From positions 186,001 through 250,000 of the forward strand of contig NZ_AUII01000002.1 of the NCBI RefSeq assembly GCF_000423625.1: a DNA stretch of 64,000 bases. The letters run 5' to 3'. Positions 34,831 through 43,026 of this stretch are shown here, in pieces (within the stretch, counting starts at the first letter, position 1; the number at the start of each line of letters is the position of its first letter). The notes below the pieces were generated by a model. The model had not been told where the DNA came from, searched no databases, and saw only the letters and a program-made list of their open reading frames with translations. The DNA is from Pseudonocardia asaccharolytica DSM 44247 = NBRC 16224 (GTDB lineage: Bacteria; Actinomycetota; Actinomycetes; Mycobacteriales; Pseudonocardiaceae). The position numbers and the translations under genes are program-made.

Positions 34831-35814
34831 TCATCCACGACGGCACACCCGCCGGATCGCGGCCACGAGCTCGTCCTCCGCGGTAGCGCCCGGTCGTCCT
34901 GCCGTGGCCGCCCCGGACGGTGCCGGCCTCGGGAGCCGCACGCCGGCCATTCGCCTCCGGTTGCGGCGCACCGCCGCTGCGGCCGCCACCCCACCGTCGG
35001 CGCTCGCGGTACCGGCCGGCGCGCCGCCGCAGCCGCATCCGCAGTCCGACGTCGGCTCCGCGAGCTCCCTCGGCACCACACATGCACCGTCCGGTGGACG
35101 AGCGGCGGCGTCACCCAGTAGATACGGAGCGATCTCCTGGGGCCACAGCGCGACGAACTCGGCGCCGGCGGCGGTGAGCTCCTCGACCGTGTGCATGCCC
35201 CAGGCCACGCCAATGACGCGGATGCCTACCTCCAACGCGTCCCGCACGTCGCCCGCGGTGTCGGTGACCAGGACGGTGCTCGCCCCGTCGAGCTCCACCT
35301 GTCGGCCGGCCTCGTCGTAGTCGGCGCTGCACCGGCGTCCGAAGCCGCTGCCCCCGTCCGCGAGGAACGCGCGCATGGCAGTGCGCTTGTCCGGCGTCAC
35401 GTCTCCACCGAAGACGTGCGCGAAGCAGAACGCCAACGCGTTCGATTCCAGGACCCGGCGCAGCACCTGGGTCGCATTCGAGGACATCACGGCGAGGGTG
35501 CAGTCAGCGGCGAGTCGGCGCACGACGTCGCCCACCCCGGGGACCAGGGGCGGGGTGTACTCGTCGCGCAGCAGCTGCAGGAAGGCTTCCTTGACCTCGT
35601 CGGCGTGCGCCTCGTCGCGGCACAGCTTCCGGATCGAGGCGTAGACGTTGCCCTGGAACAGGCCGAAGTACTGCTCCGGCCGGTCGACCCCGAGCCCGAA
35701 CCGTCTGCTGACCTTCTCGAAGATCTCCCACGACGCCACACGGGTCTGCACCAGCGTGCCGTCGAGGTCGAAGATCACCGCCCGGACCGGCGGCCGGGCC
35801 TGCACCGGGATCAT
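34831..35814 (-). CDS. HAD-superfamily phosphatase with Cys-rich C-terminal tail
   Basis: A 327-residue protein. Residues 1-235 form a phosphoglycolate-phosphatase-like HAD domain: motif I VIFDLDGTLVQTR, motif II TLAVMSSNATQ, the motif III Lys in DVTPDKRTAMRAF, and motif IV TVLVTDTAGDVRDAL. About 80 extra residues follow and include SDCGCGCGG, a possible metal or thiol site not usual for the family. The start ATG 35814 overlaps the stop of the DUF7064-like gene. The pair is divergent from the BMC shell operon and shares its palindrome-bearing promoter region. Hydrolysis of a phosphorylated intermediate is a reasonable inference. Confidence 0.82.
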   Translation of the reverse strand: MIPVQARPPVRAVIFDLDGTLVQTRVASWEIFEKVSRRFGLGVDRPEQYFGLFQGNVYASIRKLCRDEAHADEVKEAFLQLLRDEYTPPLVPGVGDVVRRLAADCTLAVMSSNATQVLRRVLESNALAFCFAHVFGGDVTPDKRTAMRAFLADGGSGFGRRCSADYDEAGRQVELDGASTVLVTDTAGDVRDALEVGIRVIGVAWGMHTVEELTAAGAEFVALWPQEIAPYLLGDAAARPPDGACVVPRELAEPTSDCGCGCGGAPAGTASADGGVAAAAAVRRNRRRMAGVRLPRPAPSGAATAGRPGATAEDELVAAIRRVCRRG

Positions 35815-36815
35815 CCGCCCGACGACGCGTGCACCCGGTCATAGACCGCCCCGAGCTCGCCGAGCCCGATGAAGTCCATGCACTCGCCGTACCCGAGCAG
35901 GCCGTTCACGCTCCAGCGCAGCAGGCAATTGTGACCGACCGTTCCGGGCCACGCTTGCCAGGGGAAGGTGGTGAGAGCGTCGCCCTCGAGCTCCCAGGTG
36001 CGGTCGGCCGAGTCGGTCACCGAGAGCTGGATCGCCTCGGGGTAGAGACCCCGACGCCAGGTGGTGCCGCCGCCCGCCTTGAGCCCGTAGACCTTGCCGT
36101 GGTCGAGGACGTAGCCATGGGTCATCGTCTGGGCCGACGGCGCCTCCGGGCCGGCCTCGGTGTTGAAGTCGCAGATGACGTGGATCGCCAGGTCGGGCGA
36201 GACGTGCGCGTGCTGCCATGACAGTCGCGATGTCTGGCGTTCGGCACGGATCCCCCAGCTGTGGTCCATCGTGGACACGCAGTCGATGGGGGTTGTCGTC
36301 CCGCGCAGGACGATCTCGCCCTCGTAGCGCCCCGTCTGGTCGAAATGTCCGGCGTAGGCGTGGCCCCAGGTCTTGGCCAGATCGCGACCGGCCGCCATCG
36401 GGTCCATGTCCGGATCGTTGATGTCGTAGGGCTCCATCAGCGCCGTGTACCGGAAGTGCAGCTCCAGCCCGGCCGCGGCATCGGAGTAGTCGACGTCCCA
36501 CACCTTGTTGGGTTCGGAGCAGCGAACCTTCAGGCCGTTGGCCAGTTCGTAGTCGAGCAGGTTCGACGGTTTCGGCACCACCAGGTGCTCCCAGGCGTCC
36601 CAGTAGTCCGCGGCCCACGGCACGGTGACGCGCCGGGAGTTGACCGACACCGTCGAGCCGACGACGCCGAGCGGTTCGCGGAACAGCCCGTAGACACCGA
36701 TGTTCATCGGCCGATCGGTGTCCTGCCCGGCGTACAGGCCGAAGTAGTTGGTCTCGGCCCACAGCGGGTCGCTGCTGGTCGGGGGATGGAACTGCGCGTC
36801 CTCGGGACGGATCAC
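35811..36815 (-). CDS. DUF7064/DUF7065-like protein of unknown function
   Basis: A 334-residue soluble protein rich in Trp, Tyr, His and Asp, resembling DUF7064/7065 (AttH/lipocalin-like beta-rich) proteins of actinobacterial lipid and steroid clusters. Landmarks are SSDPLWAETNYFGLYAG near the start, CVSTMDHSWGIRAERQTSRL in the centre and LLRWSVNGLLGYGECMDF near the end. The start is GTG 36815, spaced well after GAGGAGG; the longer open frame upstream covers the promoter and is not real. It precedes the HAD gene with a 4-nt overlap and is divergent from the BMC-P gene. Binding or isomerisation of a hydrophobic substrate is possible; function unknown. Confidence 0.75.
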   Translation of the reverse strand: MIRPEDAQFHPPTSSDPLWAETNYFGLYAGQDTDRPMNIGVYGLFREPLGVVGSTVSVNSRRVTVPWAADYWDAWEHLVVPKPSNLLDYELANGLKVRCSEPNKVWDVDYSDAAAGLELHFRYTALMEPYDINDPDMDPMAAGRDLAKTWGHAYAGHFDQTGRYEGEIVLRGTTTPIDCVSTMDHSWGIRAERQTSRLSWQHAHVSPDLAIHVICDFNTEAGPEAPSAQTMTHGYVLDHGKVYGLKAGGGTTWRRGLYPEAIQLSVTDSADRTWELEGDALTTFPWQAWPGTVGHNCLLRWSVNGLLGYGECMDFIGLGELGAVYDRVHASSGG

Positions 36816-36896
36816 CGGTGGACCTCCTCGCGTGTCGGGCGCGGCCGGTGTTCTGTGAGCGTGTCCGCTCCGCATCGCACCGGCCAGTGCGTCCGC

Positions 36897-36923
36897 AGAC
36901 AACGGCATATCGCGACGTTGTCT
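36897..36923. promoter_or_regulatory. BMC-locus palindrome, site 2
   Basis: AGACAACG, 11 nt, CGTTGTCT: perfect 8-base arms; the GACAA-N15-TTGTC core is 36898-36922. It lies between the DUF7064-like gene (82 bp) and the BMC-P gene (73 bp), so it could control both directions. Upstream flank GTCCGCAGA is shared with site 3. Confidence 0.65.
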
Positions 36924-36995
36924 CTCTCGGATAACGCAGCGCGATTCTGCCCGCCCTACTGTTCCGGCCCAGCGGACCGATGGAGGTGACCGGGC

Positions 36996-37289
36996 ATGCA
37001 GCTGGCCAAGGTGCTCGGCCAGGTCGTCTCGACCGCCAAGGAACCCGGTCTCGCCCGGTTCACGCTGTTGCTGGTACAGGACGCCTCCGGCGCCGATCCC
37101 GAGCGGACGAGCGGGGCCGCCTACGTCGCGGTCGACCTCGTCGGTGCGGGCGTCGGTGAGGTGGTCCTCGTGACCACCGGCGGCGCTGCCCGGGTCGCGG
37201 CCGGCGCCGACACCCCGACCGACAGGGCCGTCGTCGCCATCGCCGACACAGTGGTGCGGTCCGGCTCGGTCGCTTACCAGAAGACGTGA
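36996..37289 (+). CDS. BMC-P pentameric shell protein (EutN/CcmL family)
   Basis: A 97-residue protein of the EutN/CcmL family. The N-terminus [15 protein letters not shown] is the family signature, followed by a beta-barrel core ([30 protein letters not shown]) and the [15 protein letters not shown] segment near the C-terminus. Pentamers of this protein cap the vertices of the polyhedral shell. The start is ATG 36996 after GGAGG. It heads the shell/enzyme operon on the plus strand; the BMC-H gene follows after 86 bp. Confidence 0.92.
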   Translation: MQLAKVLGQVVSTAKEPGLARFTLLLVQDASGADPERTSGAAYVAVDLVGAGVGEVVLVTTGGAARVAAGADTPTDRAVVAIADTVVRSGSVAYQKT

Positions 37290-37375
37290 CCGCCGCGACG
37301 GCGACCACGACTCCACCCGTCCCGGCTCGGCCGGGAACCCCCGGCACTCGAGGACGAGACCACATGGAGGACGAC

Positions 37376-37702
37376 ATGGCTGCAACCACCGCAGGCGGGA
37401 ACGGGGCGCCGGCGCTCCGCGGTGCCCTGGGTCTGATCGAGACGAAGGGCCTGGTCGGGGCTGTCGAGGCCGCCGACGCGATGGTGAAGGCCGCCAACGT
37501 GCAGATCGTCGGCCACCGCGAGATCGGCGGCGGCCTGGTGACGGTGATGGTGCGTGGCGACGTCGGGGCGGTGAAGGCCGCGACGGACGCCGGAGCGGTT
37601 GCGGCGGGGAAGGCCGGAGAGGTTGTCTCGGTGCACGTCATCCCGCGCCCGCACGACGAGACCGAGAGCATCCTGGCGGCCCTCACCCAACCGAAGGGCT
37701 GA
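37376..37702 (+). CDS. BMC-H hexameric shell protein (PduA/EutM family), copy 1
   Basis: A 108-residue shell protein with an N-terminal extension of about 18 residues before the BMC domain ([53 protein letters not shown]). Hexamers tile the facets of the compartment. The central-pore loop reads EIGGGLV, small and neutral like PduA, and would pass small polar metabolites. The ATG at 37376 is preferred: GGAGG at 37366-37370 lies just upstream. An ATG at 37364 is less likely. It is a close paralogue of the BMC-H at 45.3-45.6 kb, which has a different pore loop. Confidence 0.93.
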   Translation: MAATTAGGNGAPALRGALGLIETKGLVGAVEAADAMVKAANVQIVGHREIGGGLVTVMVRGDVGAVKAATDAGAVAAGKAGEVVSVHVIPRPHDETESILAALTQPKG

Positions 37703-37785
37703 CTCGGGCCGGGTCACTGGGTCGACGCTGTCCGCCGACCCGCGCCGGCCCCTGTCCGTCCGCCCCGTTCCCATCGAGGTGAGAG

Positions 37786-39186
37786 ATGACCGCCGCCATT
37801 GATACCGCTCTGGACGCCGATCTCGCCGCGCTCGCCGACGTGCGGGCCAAGGCGCGCGCCGCCCGCCGCGCTTTCGAGGCACTCGAGGGCACCGACCAGG
37901 AGACGCTCGACCGGTACGTGCGCGCGATGGCACTGGCCGGCACGAAGGCCGCCGAGGAGCTCGCCCGGCTGGCCGTCGACGAGACCGGATACGGCGTCTA
38001 CGAGCACAAGATCTACAAGAACCGTTACAACACCGGGTTCGTCGCGAAGTGGATGCTGGAGCGTCGCGCCGTCGGAGTGCTGTGGGTCGACGACGCCGCC
38101 CGGGTCACCGCTGTGGGCGCACCGATGGGTGTGATCGGGAGCATCATCCCGGTCACCAACCCGACCTCGACCACCCTGTTCAAGAGCCTGGCCGCGGTGA
38201 AGTCGGGCAACGCGATCGTGCACGCGCCGCATCCCCGCGCCGCCCGATGCACGCTGCGGACCGCAGAGATCATGGCTGACGCGGCGGTCTCCGCCGGCGC
38301 GCCCGAGGACCTGGTCTCCTGCCTCGTTGAGCCGACGCTGCCGTCCACGCAGGAGCTGATGCGGCGCGCGGAGGTCGCGCTGGTGCTCGCGACGGGCGGG
38401 CCTGGGATGGTGCGGGCGGCCTACTCCAGCGGGAAGCCGACGATCGCGGTCGGGGCCGGCAACGTCCCCGCGTACGTGGGAGAGAGCGTCCCGGACGCCG
38501 CCGAGGCCGCCGAGATGATCATCGCCTCGAAGTCGTTCGACAACGGCACCGCGTGCGTCGCCGAGCAGTCGGTCGTGGTCGTCGACGCGGTCGCGCCGGC
38601 ATTCCTCGCGGCGTTCGAGGCCAGAGGGGCCTATTGGCTGGACGCGGCCCAGCAGGACGCGCTGGTCCGGGTGCTGTTCGACGAGCGCGGGGCCCTGCGC
38701 CCGGGCGCGGTCGGGCAGTCCGCGGTGCGGCTGGCCGAGCTTTCCGGCTTCACCGTCCCCTCGACGACCCGCGTGCTCGCGGCGGAGTTGCACTCGGTGG
38801 GCGTGGAGACCCCGCTGTCGCGCGAGATCCTCGGACCGGTCCTCTCGGTCTACAGCGCCCGCGACGCCGCGGAGGGGCTGCGGCGTTGCCGCGAGATCCT
38901 CGCCCTCGACGGGGAGGGGCACACCACCGCCGTGCACGCCGCCGACCCGGAGGAGATCGCCCCGTTCGGGACGCTGCCCGCCGGCCGGATCGTGATCAAC
39001 ACCCCGGCGCTGTTCGGCGGGATGGGCTACTCCACCGAGGTCGACCCGTCCTTCCAGCTCGGGACGGGTACGTGGAGCGGATCCATTTGCTCCGACAACG
39101 TCACTCCGCTGCATCTGATCAACATCAAGCGCATTGCGCACGAGGTCCGGCCCTGGCGGACCGTCTACGACCCGGTGGAGCTCTAG
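37786..39186 (+). CDS. CoA-acylating aldehyde dehydrogenase of the microcompartment (EutE/PduP-like)
   Basis: A 466-residue NAD-dependent aldehyde dehydrogenase. The catalytic Cys257 is in SFDNGTACVAEQSVVV, the context of CoA-acylating enzymes such as EutE and AdhE. Other motifs are GVIGSIIPVTNPTSTTLFKS and PTIAVGAGNVPAYV. It converts an aldehyde, NAD+ and CoA to acyl-CoA and NADH inside the shell; the aldehyde chain is unknown. The first 30 residues form an Ala/Arg-rich helix that could serve as an encapsulation peptide (inference). It follows BMC-H by 83 bp, with GAGGTGAGAG before ATG 37786, and abuts the EutJ-like gene. Confidence 0.92.
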   Translation: MTAAIDTALDADLAALADVRAKARAARRAFEALEGTDQETLDRYVRAMALAGTKAAEELARLAVDETGYGVYEHKIYKNRYNTGFVAKWMLERRAVGVLWVDDAARVTAVGAPMGVIGSIIPVTNPTSTTLFKSLAAVKSGNAIVHAPHPRAARCTLRTAEIMADAAVSAGAPEDLVSCLVEPTLPSTQELMRRAEVALVLATGGPGMVRAAYSSGKPTIAVGAGNVPAYVGESVPDAAEAAEMIIASKSFDNGTACVAEQSVVVVDAVAPAFLAAFEARGAYWLDAAQQDALVRVLFDERGALRPGAVGQSAVRLAELSGFTVPSTTRVLAAELHSVGVETPLSREILGPVLSVYSARDAAEGLRRCREILALDGEGHTTAVHAADPEEIAPFGTLPAGRIVINTPALFGGMGYSTEVDPSFQLGTGTWSGSICSDNVTPLHLINIKRIAHEVRPWRTVYDPVEL

Positions 39187-40002
39187 GTGACGGCCCTGGC
39201 CTGCGATCCGCGGGAGCTGCTCGCGGCGGCGGCCCGGATCGGAGCCGAACCCCCCGACGCCGTGGTCGGCCCGCTGCGGGTCGGTGTCGACCTGGGCACG
39301 GCCAGCTGCGTGCTCGTGGTCCTCGACGCCGAGGACCGGCCCGTATGGGTGGAGGCCCATCCGTCAGGGGCACTGCGCGACGGCGTCGTCGTGGACTTCG
39401 CCCGAGCCGTCGAAACCGTCGGCCGGCTCAAGGCGGCCGCGGAGCGGGCGCTCGACGTCGAGCTGACGGCCGCGACCACCGCGTATCCGCCGTGCATCCC
39501 GGTGAAGGACGCGCGGGCGTGCACCTACGTCTGTGAGTCGGCGGGCTTCGCCGATGTCGTACTCGTTGACGAGGTCTCCGCCGCGCAGCGCACGCTCGGG
39601 GTGCGTGACGGCGTCGTCGTCGATGTCGGGGGCGGCTCCACCGGCGTCGGCGTGTTCCGCGACGGCGAGCTCGTCCAGCTCGACGACCGGGCCGGCGGTG
39701 GGCATCACCTCGATCTTATGCTGGCCGGGGCGCTGGGCATCCCGCTGGAGGAGGCCGAGCCGTACAAGCGCGCGCACCCGCGCGAGGCGTTCCCGATACT
39801 GGTGCCGGGGCTGCAGCGCGTCGCGGAGAACGTGCGCGCCCTCACCCGGGGTGCCGAAGACCTGCCGCTGCACCTCGCGGGCGGCGCCCTGATGATCGCC
39901 GGCGCGGGTGACGTGCTGGCCAGGTACCTGGAGCGGCCCGTCGTGACCTATCCGCACGCCCTGTTGATCACACCCGTCGGGATCGCGAGGGCGGCCTCAT
40001 GA
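39187..40002 (+). CDS. eutJ: EutJ-like actin-fold chaperone
   Basis: A 271-residue ASKHA-fold protein like EutJ of ethanolamine compartments. The phosphate-1 motif is RVGVDLGTASCVLVVLD, phosphate-2 is VVVDVGGGSTGVGVFRDGE, and an adenosine motif lies in LAGGALMIAGAG. EutJ is thought to act as a chaperone or reactivase for compartment proteins; its exact role is not settled. GTG 39187 directly follows the aldehyde dehydrogenase stop, and the end overlaps the BMC-T gene by 4 nt. Confidence 0.86.
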   Translation: MTALACDPRELLAAAARIGAEPPDAVVGPLRVGVDLGTASCVLVVLDAEDRPVWVEAHPSGALRDGVVVDFARAVETVGRLKAAAERALDVELTAATTAYPPCIPVKDARACTYVCESAGFADVVLVDEVSAAQRTLGVRDGVVVDVGGGSTGVGVFRDGELVQLDDRAGGGHHLDLMLAGALGIPLEEAEPYKRAHPREAFPILVPGLQRVAENVRALTRGAEDLPLHLAGGALMIAGAGDVLARYLERPVVTYPHALLITPVGIARAAS

Positions 40003-40628
40003 GCGGCCCGACCCTGCGCACCTACGCGTTCGTCGACCGGATGCAGCCGCAGTGCGCTGCGCATATCGCGGCCACCAGCCCCGGCGACGTCCCGCTGGCC
40101 GGCATGGCAGAGCTCTACATCGAGATGGCTCCCGGGAACGAGGTCTTCCGGGCCGCCGACATCGCGCTCAAGACGGCGGGCGTGCGCCCGGCGCTACAGA
40201 TCATCGAGCGCGAGTTCGGGCTGCTCGAGATCCACTCCGAGCAACAGGCCGAGGTGCTGGCCTCCGGCCAGGCGATCTTGGACGAGCTCGGCATGACCGA
40301 GGCCGACCGGCTCAAACCGGTGATCGCCTCTACCCAGTTCATCACCAATGTGCACCCGTATCAGGCCCAGCTGCTCAACAAGTGGCGCAAGGGCTCGATG
40401 CTCATGCCGGGGCAGAGCCTGTTCGTGATGGAGGTCGCGCCTGCGGCCTACATCTCGATCGGCGCGAACGAGGCGGAGAAGGCCGCGAACATCACCGTCA
40501 TCGAGCTGCGCGCCGTCGGGCGCTTCGGGCGGATGTTCCTGTCCGGCAGCGAGAGCGAGGTGCAGACCGCGCGCGACGCCGCCGTCGCCGCACTGGAATC
40601 GATGCACGGACGGGAGGAGCGGCGATGA
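39999..40628 (+). CDS. BMC-T tandem-domain trimeric shell protein
   Basis: A 209-residue protein with two BMC domains in tandem, forming pseudohexameric trimers. Domain 1 covers about residues 5-100 (GMAELYIEMAPGNEVFRAAD, LLEIHSEQQAEVLASGQA). Domain 2 covers about 105-205 (AAYISIGANEAEKAANITVI, FLSGSESEVQTARDAAVAAL). Such proteins often have large gated pores for cofactors or bulky substrates. It is coupled to EutJ upstream and to the malate-dehydrogenase-like gene downstream by ATGA overlaps. Confidence 0.88.
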   Translation: MSGPTLRTYAFVDRMQPQCAAHIAATSPGDVPLAGMAELYIEMAPGNEVFRAADIALKTAGVRPALQIIEREFGLLEIHSEQQAEVLASGQAILDELGMTEADRLKPVIASTQFITNVHPYQAQLLNKWRKGSMLMPGQSLFVMEVAPAAYISIGANEAEKAANITVIELRAVGRFGRMFLSGSESEVQTARDAAVAALESMHGREERR

Positions 40629-41968
40629 CGGTGTTCGGCGCCTCCGATGTGGACGCGGCCATCGGCGGACGGCTGCACGTCGGCCCCCGTGACCTCGTCA
40701 CCCCGCTCGCGCGGGAGCGGGCCCGGGAGCTCGAGGTGGAGATCGTGGTCGGCCCCGCCCCGGCTGCGAACGAGCCGGCGGCGCCGGTGCCGGACCGCCC
40801 GACGTCCTCGGTCCCGCAGCCGACCGCGCCACCCGCGCCGGCGGCCTCGGTGCCGCCGCCTGGGCCGCCCGCACGCTCGCCGCGACCGTCCCCGACCTCG
40901 CCGATCCCGCGGGTGGCCCCCCGCCCGGCCGGATCCCGCCTGGCCCCGGCGCCGCTACGACCGCCGTCGGGTGCGCTCTACCGCAGGGGCGCACCGCTCG
41001 CCGCCGCGGTGCGGCTGAGCGGGGACTCCACACCCTCCGGGCGGGTCGTCGTGGTCGGTGCGGGCCACGTCGGCATGGTGGCGGCGATGCGGCTGGCCGA
41101 CGCCGATGTGTTCGACGAGGTCGTCCTGGTCGACATCGACGAGGGCCGCGCCGCCGGCATCGCCGTCGACCTCGTGCACACCGCCGCGCTCGGCGGGTTC
41201 GCGACGAGGGTGCGCGGAGTCGGCACCGTCGAGGCCGCCGGACCCGCCGACTACGTGATCATCACCGCGGGGCAGCCGCGCCAGCCGGGGATGAGCCGCT
41301 CCGATCTGATCAGCACGAATGCCGAGATCGTCGGCGACGTGGCCCGGCGGGTCGCGGACACCTCACCCGGCGCCGTGATCGTCGTCGTGACCAACCCGCT
41401 CGACGAGATGACCCAGCACGCCTGGCGGGCGAGCGGCTTCCCGGCCGAGCGAGTGCTGGGTATGGCCGGTGTGCTGGACACCGCCCGGTTCCAGGCGCTC
41501 GTCGCGCTCACCGGGGCCGCCCGGGCCGACCGGGTGCAGGCGTGGGCGCTCGGCAGCCACGGCGAGGAGATGGTCATCCCGCTGTCGCAGGCCACCGCCG
41601 ACGATCGCCCGCTCACCGACCTCGTAGCCGGTCCGGAGCTCGCCGCGATCGTCGACCGGGCGCGCGGCTCGGGCGCAGAGGTCGTCGGGCTGCTGAAGTC
41701 CGGCAGCGCCTTCTTCGCGCCGGGGCGGTCGGCCGCTCGCATGGTGCTCGCGATGGCCGCCGACTCCGGCGAGGTCATGCCTGCCGCGGTGCTCGCCGAC
41801 GGCACCTACGGCATACGCGACGTCTACGTCGGGCTCCCGGCCCGGCTGGGGCGCGGCGGCGTGCGCGAGATCGTTGAAATCGACCTGCGCGCGGACGAGC
41901 TCGCCGCGCTACGCGAGGCGGCCGACCGCATTCGCGAGCGTCTCGCGGCGCTCGCCGAAGTGGCGTAG
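40625..41968 (+). CDS. Malate/lactate dehydrogenase-like protein with EutQ-like N-terminus and Pro-rich linker
   Basis: A 447-residue fusion. Residues 1-42 (VFGASDVDAAIGGRLHVG, LVTPLARERARELEVEIVVG) resemble the N-terminal segment of EutQ/EutT, a module seen in BMC proteins. Residues about 43-120 are a Pro/Ala/Ser/Arg linker. From 140 on is a malate/lactate dehydrogenase: VVVVGAGHVGMVAAMRLADA, the substrate loop GQPRQPGMSRSDL with Arg at the malate position, VTNPLDEMTQ, and the catalytic His in GSHGEEMVIPL. It would reoxidise NADH made by the aldehyde dehydrogenase, with the N-terminus targeting it to the shell. That role is inferred. The start overlaps BMC-T by 4 nt. Confidence 0.85.
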   Translation: MTVFGASDVDAAIGGRLHVGPRDLVTPLARERARELEVEIVVGPAPAANEPAAPVPDRPTSSVPQPTAPPAPAASVPPPGPPARSPRPSPTSPIPRVAPRPAGSRLAPAPLRPPSGALYRRGAPLAAAVRLSGDSTPSGRVVVVGAGHVGMVAAMRLADADVFDEVVLVDIDEGRAAGIAVDLVHTAALGGFATRVRGVGTVEAAGPADYVIITAGQPRQPGMSRSDLISTNAEIVGDVARRVADTSPGAVIVVVTNPLDEMTQHAWRASGFPAERVLGMAGVLDTARFQALVALTGAARADRVQAWALGSHGEEMVIPLSQATADDRPLTDLVAGPELAAIVDRARGSGAEVVGLLKSGSAFFAPGRSAARMVLAMAADSGEVMPAAVLADGTYGIRDVYVGLPARLGRGGVREIVEIDLRADELAALREAADRIRERLAALAEVA

Positions 41969-41977
41969 GGGGCGGCG

Positions 41978-43012
41978 ATGCGGGCGGTCCTGTTTGCCGC
42001 GGATGGTGCGGTCACCGTCGAATCCGTCGCGGACCCGGCGATGGTCGAGCCGACCGACGCCCTCGTGCGCGTCCGGCGGGCCGCGGTGTGCGGCACGGAC
42101 CTGCACGTCGTCGCGCATCCCGAGCATCTACCTCGGGGTACCGTGCTCGGCCACGAGTACGCCGGTGAGATCGTGGCGGTCGGCGCCGCGGTGCAGGGCC
42201 ACCGGACCGGGGACGTCGTCGTCGGCGCGGACTTCACCGCCTGCGGACGCTGCTGGTGGTGCCGCCGAGGGGATCACTGGGAGTGCGACCGGCGCCAGTT
42301 CTTCGGCACCGGCTCGGCGTTTGGTCCCCCGCTGGCCGGTGCTCAGGCCGAGCTGGTTCGGGTTCCGTTTGCCGACACGGTGCTGCGCGCGGTCCCGCCG
42401 GACGTCCCGTTCGACGCTGCGGTGTTTCTCGGCGACACGCTCGCCACCGGCTACGCCGCCGTCCAGCGGTCCGGCCTGCGCCCGGGGGACAGCGTCGCGG
42501 TGCTCGGCGGCGGCCCCGTCGGCCAGCTCGCGAGCCTCGCCGCGCAGGCGTGCGGGGCGGGCGTGGTCGTCCTCGTCGAGCCGGTGGCGCAGCGGCGGGC
42601 ACTCGCCGCGGCCGAGGGCGCGCTGGCGGCGACCTCGGAGGCGGCCCGCGGCGTGCTCGACCGCGTCACGGACGGGCGCGGCGCGGACGTCGTGGTCGAC
42701 GCCGTCGGAGGTACGCGCGGACTGGACGCCGCGTTTGGGCTCGTCCGCCGGCGCGGCACGATCGTCTCGGTCGGCGTGCCCGCCGGGCCGACCTGGCCGC
42801 TGCCGGTCGAGCGCGCGTTCGCGGAGGAGCTGACCCTGCGCTTCGCGATCGGGGATCTGATGCGCGACGGGGATGCGCTCCTGTCGCTGCTGCGGTCCGG
42901 GATGCTGGATCCCACCGTCCTGGTGACGGACACCGTGCCGCTCGACGACGTTCCCGAGGCGTACCGGGCGATGGCCGAGCGCCGTACGCTCAAGTCCCTG
43001 ATCGCGCTATAG
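41978..43012 (+). CDS. Zinc-dependent medium-chain alcohol dehydrogenase
   Basis: A 344-residue MDR-family dehydrogenase. Catalytic-zinc ligands are in AAVCGTDLHVV and VLGHEYAGEIVAVG. The structural-zinc lobe is ACGRCWWCRRGDHWEC. The NAD(P) motif is VLGGGPVGQLASLAAQ. It interconverts an alcohol with an aldehyde or ketone. Placed 9 bp after the dehydrogenase fusion, it is probably a compartment enzyme that either feeds the aldehyde dehydrogenase or recycles NADH. No clear encapsulation peptide is seen. The PucR regulator follows. Confidence 0.9.
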   Translation: MRAVLFAADGAVTVESVADPAMVEPTDALVRVRRAAVCGTDLHVVAHPEHLPRGTVLGHEYAGEIVAVGAAVQGHRTGDVVVGADFTACGRCWWCRRGDHWECDRRQFFGTGSAFGPPLAGAQAELVRVPFADTVLRAVPPDVPFDAAVFLGDTLATGYAAVQRSGLRPGDSVAVLGGGPVGQLASLAAQACGAGVVVLVEPVAQRRALAAAEGALAATSEAARGVLDRVTDGRGADVVVDAVGGTRGLDAAFGLVRRRGTIVSVGVPAGPTWPLPVERAFAEELTLRFAIGDLMRDGDALLSLLRSGMLDPTVLVTDTVPLDDVPEAYRAMAERRTLKSLIAL

Positions 43013-43026
43013 CGGCGGAGGTGCAG

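Noticed and set aside
32132-35083. Minus-strand open frame of 983 codons opposite the PPDK-like gene
   Set aside because: Low-complexity Arg/Gly/Gln/Asp text with no family signature; a shadow of GC-rich coding on the other strand.
42256-43020. In-frame extension of the PucR regulator into the alcohol dehydrogenase gene
   Set aside because: The text is Arg/Gly-rich shadow; ribosome binding site and regulator-like sequence start at about 43020.
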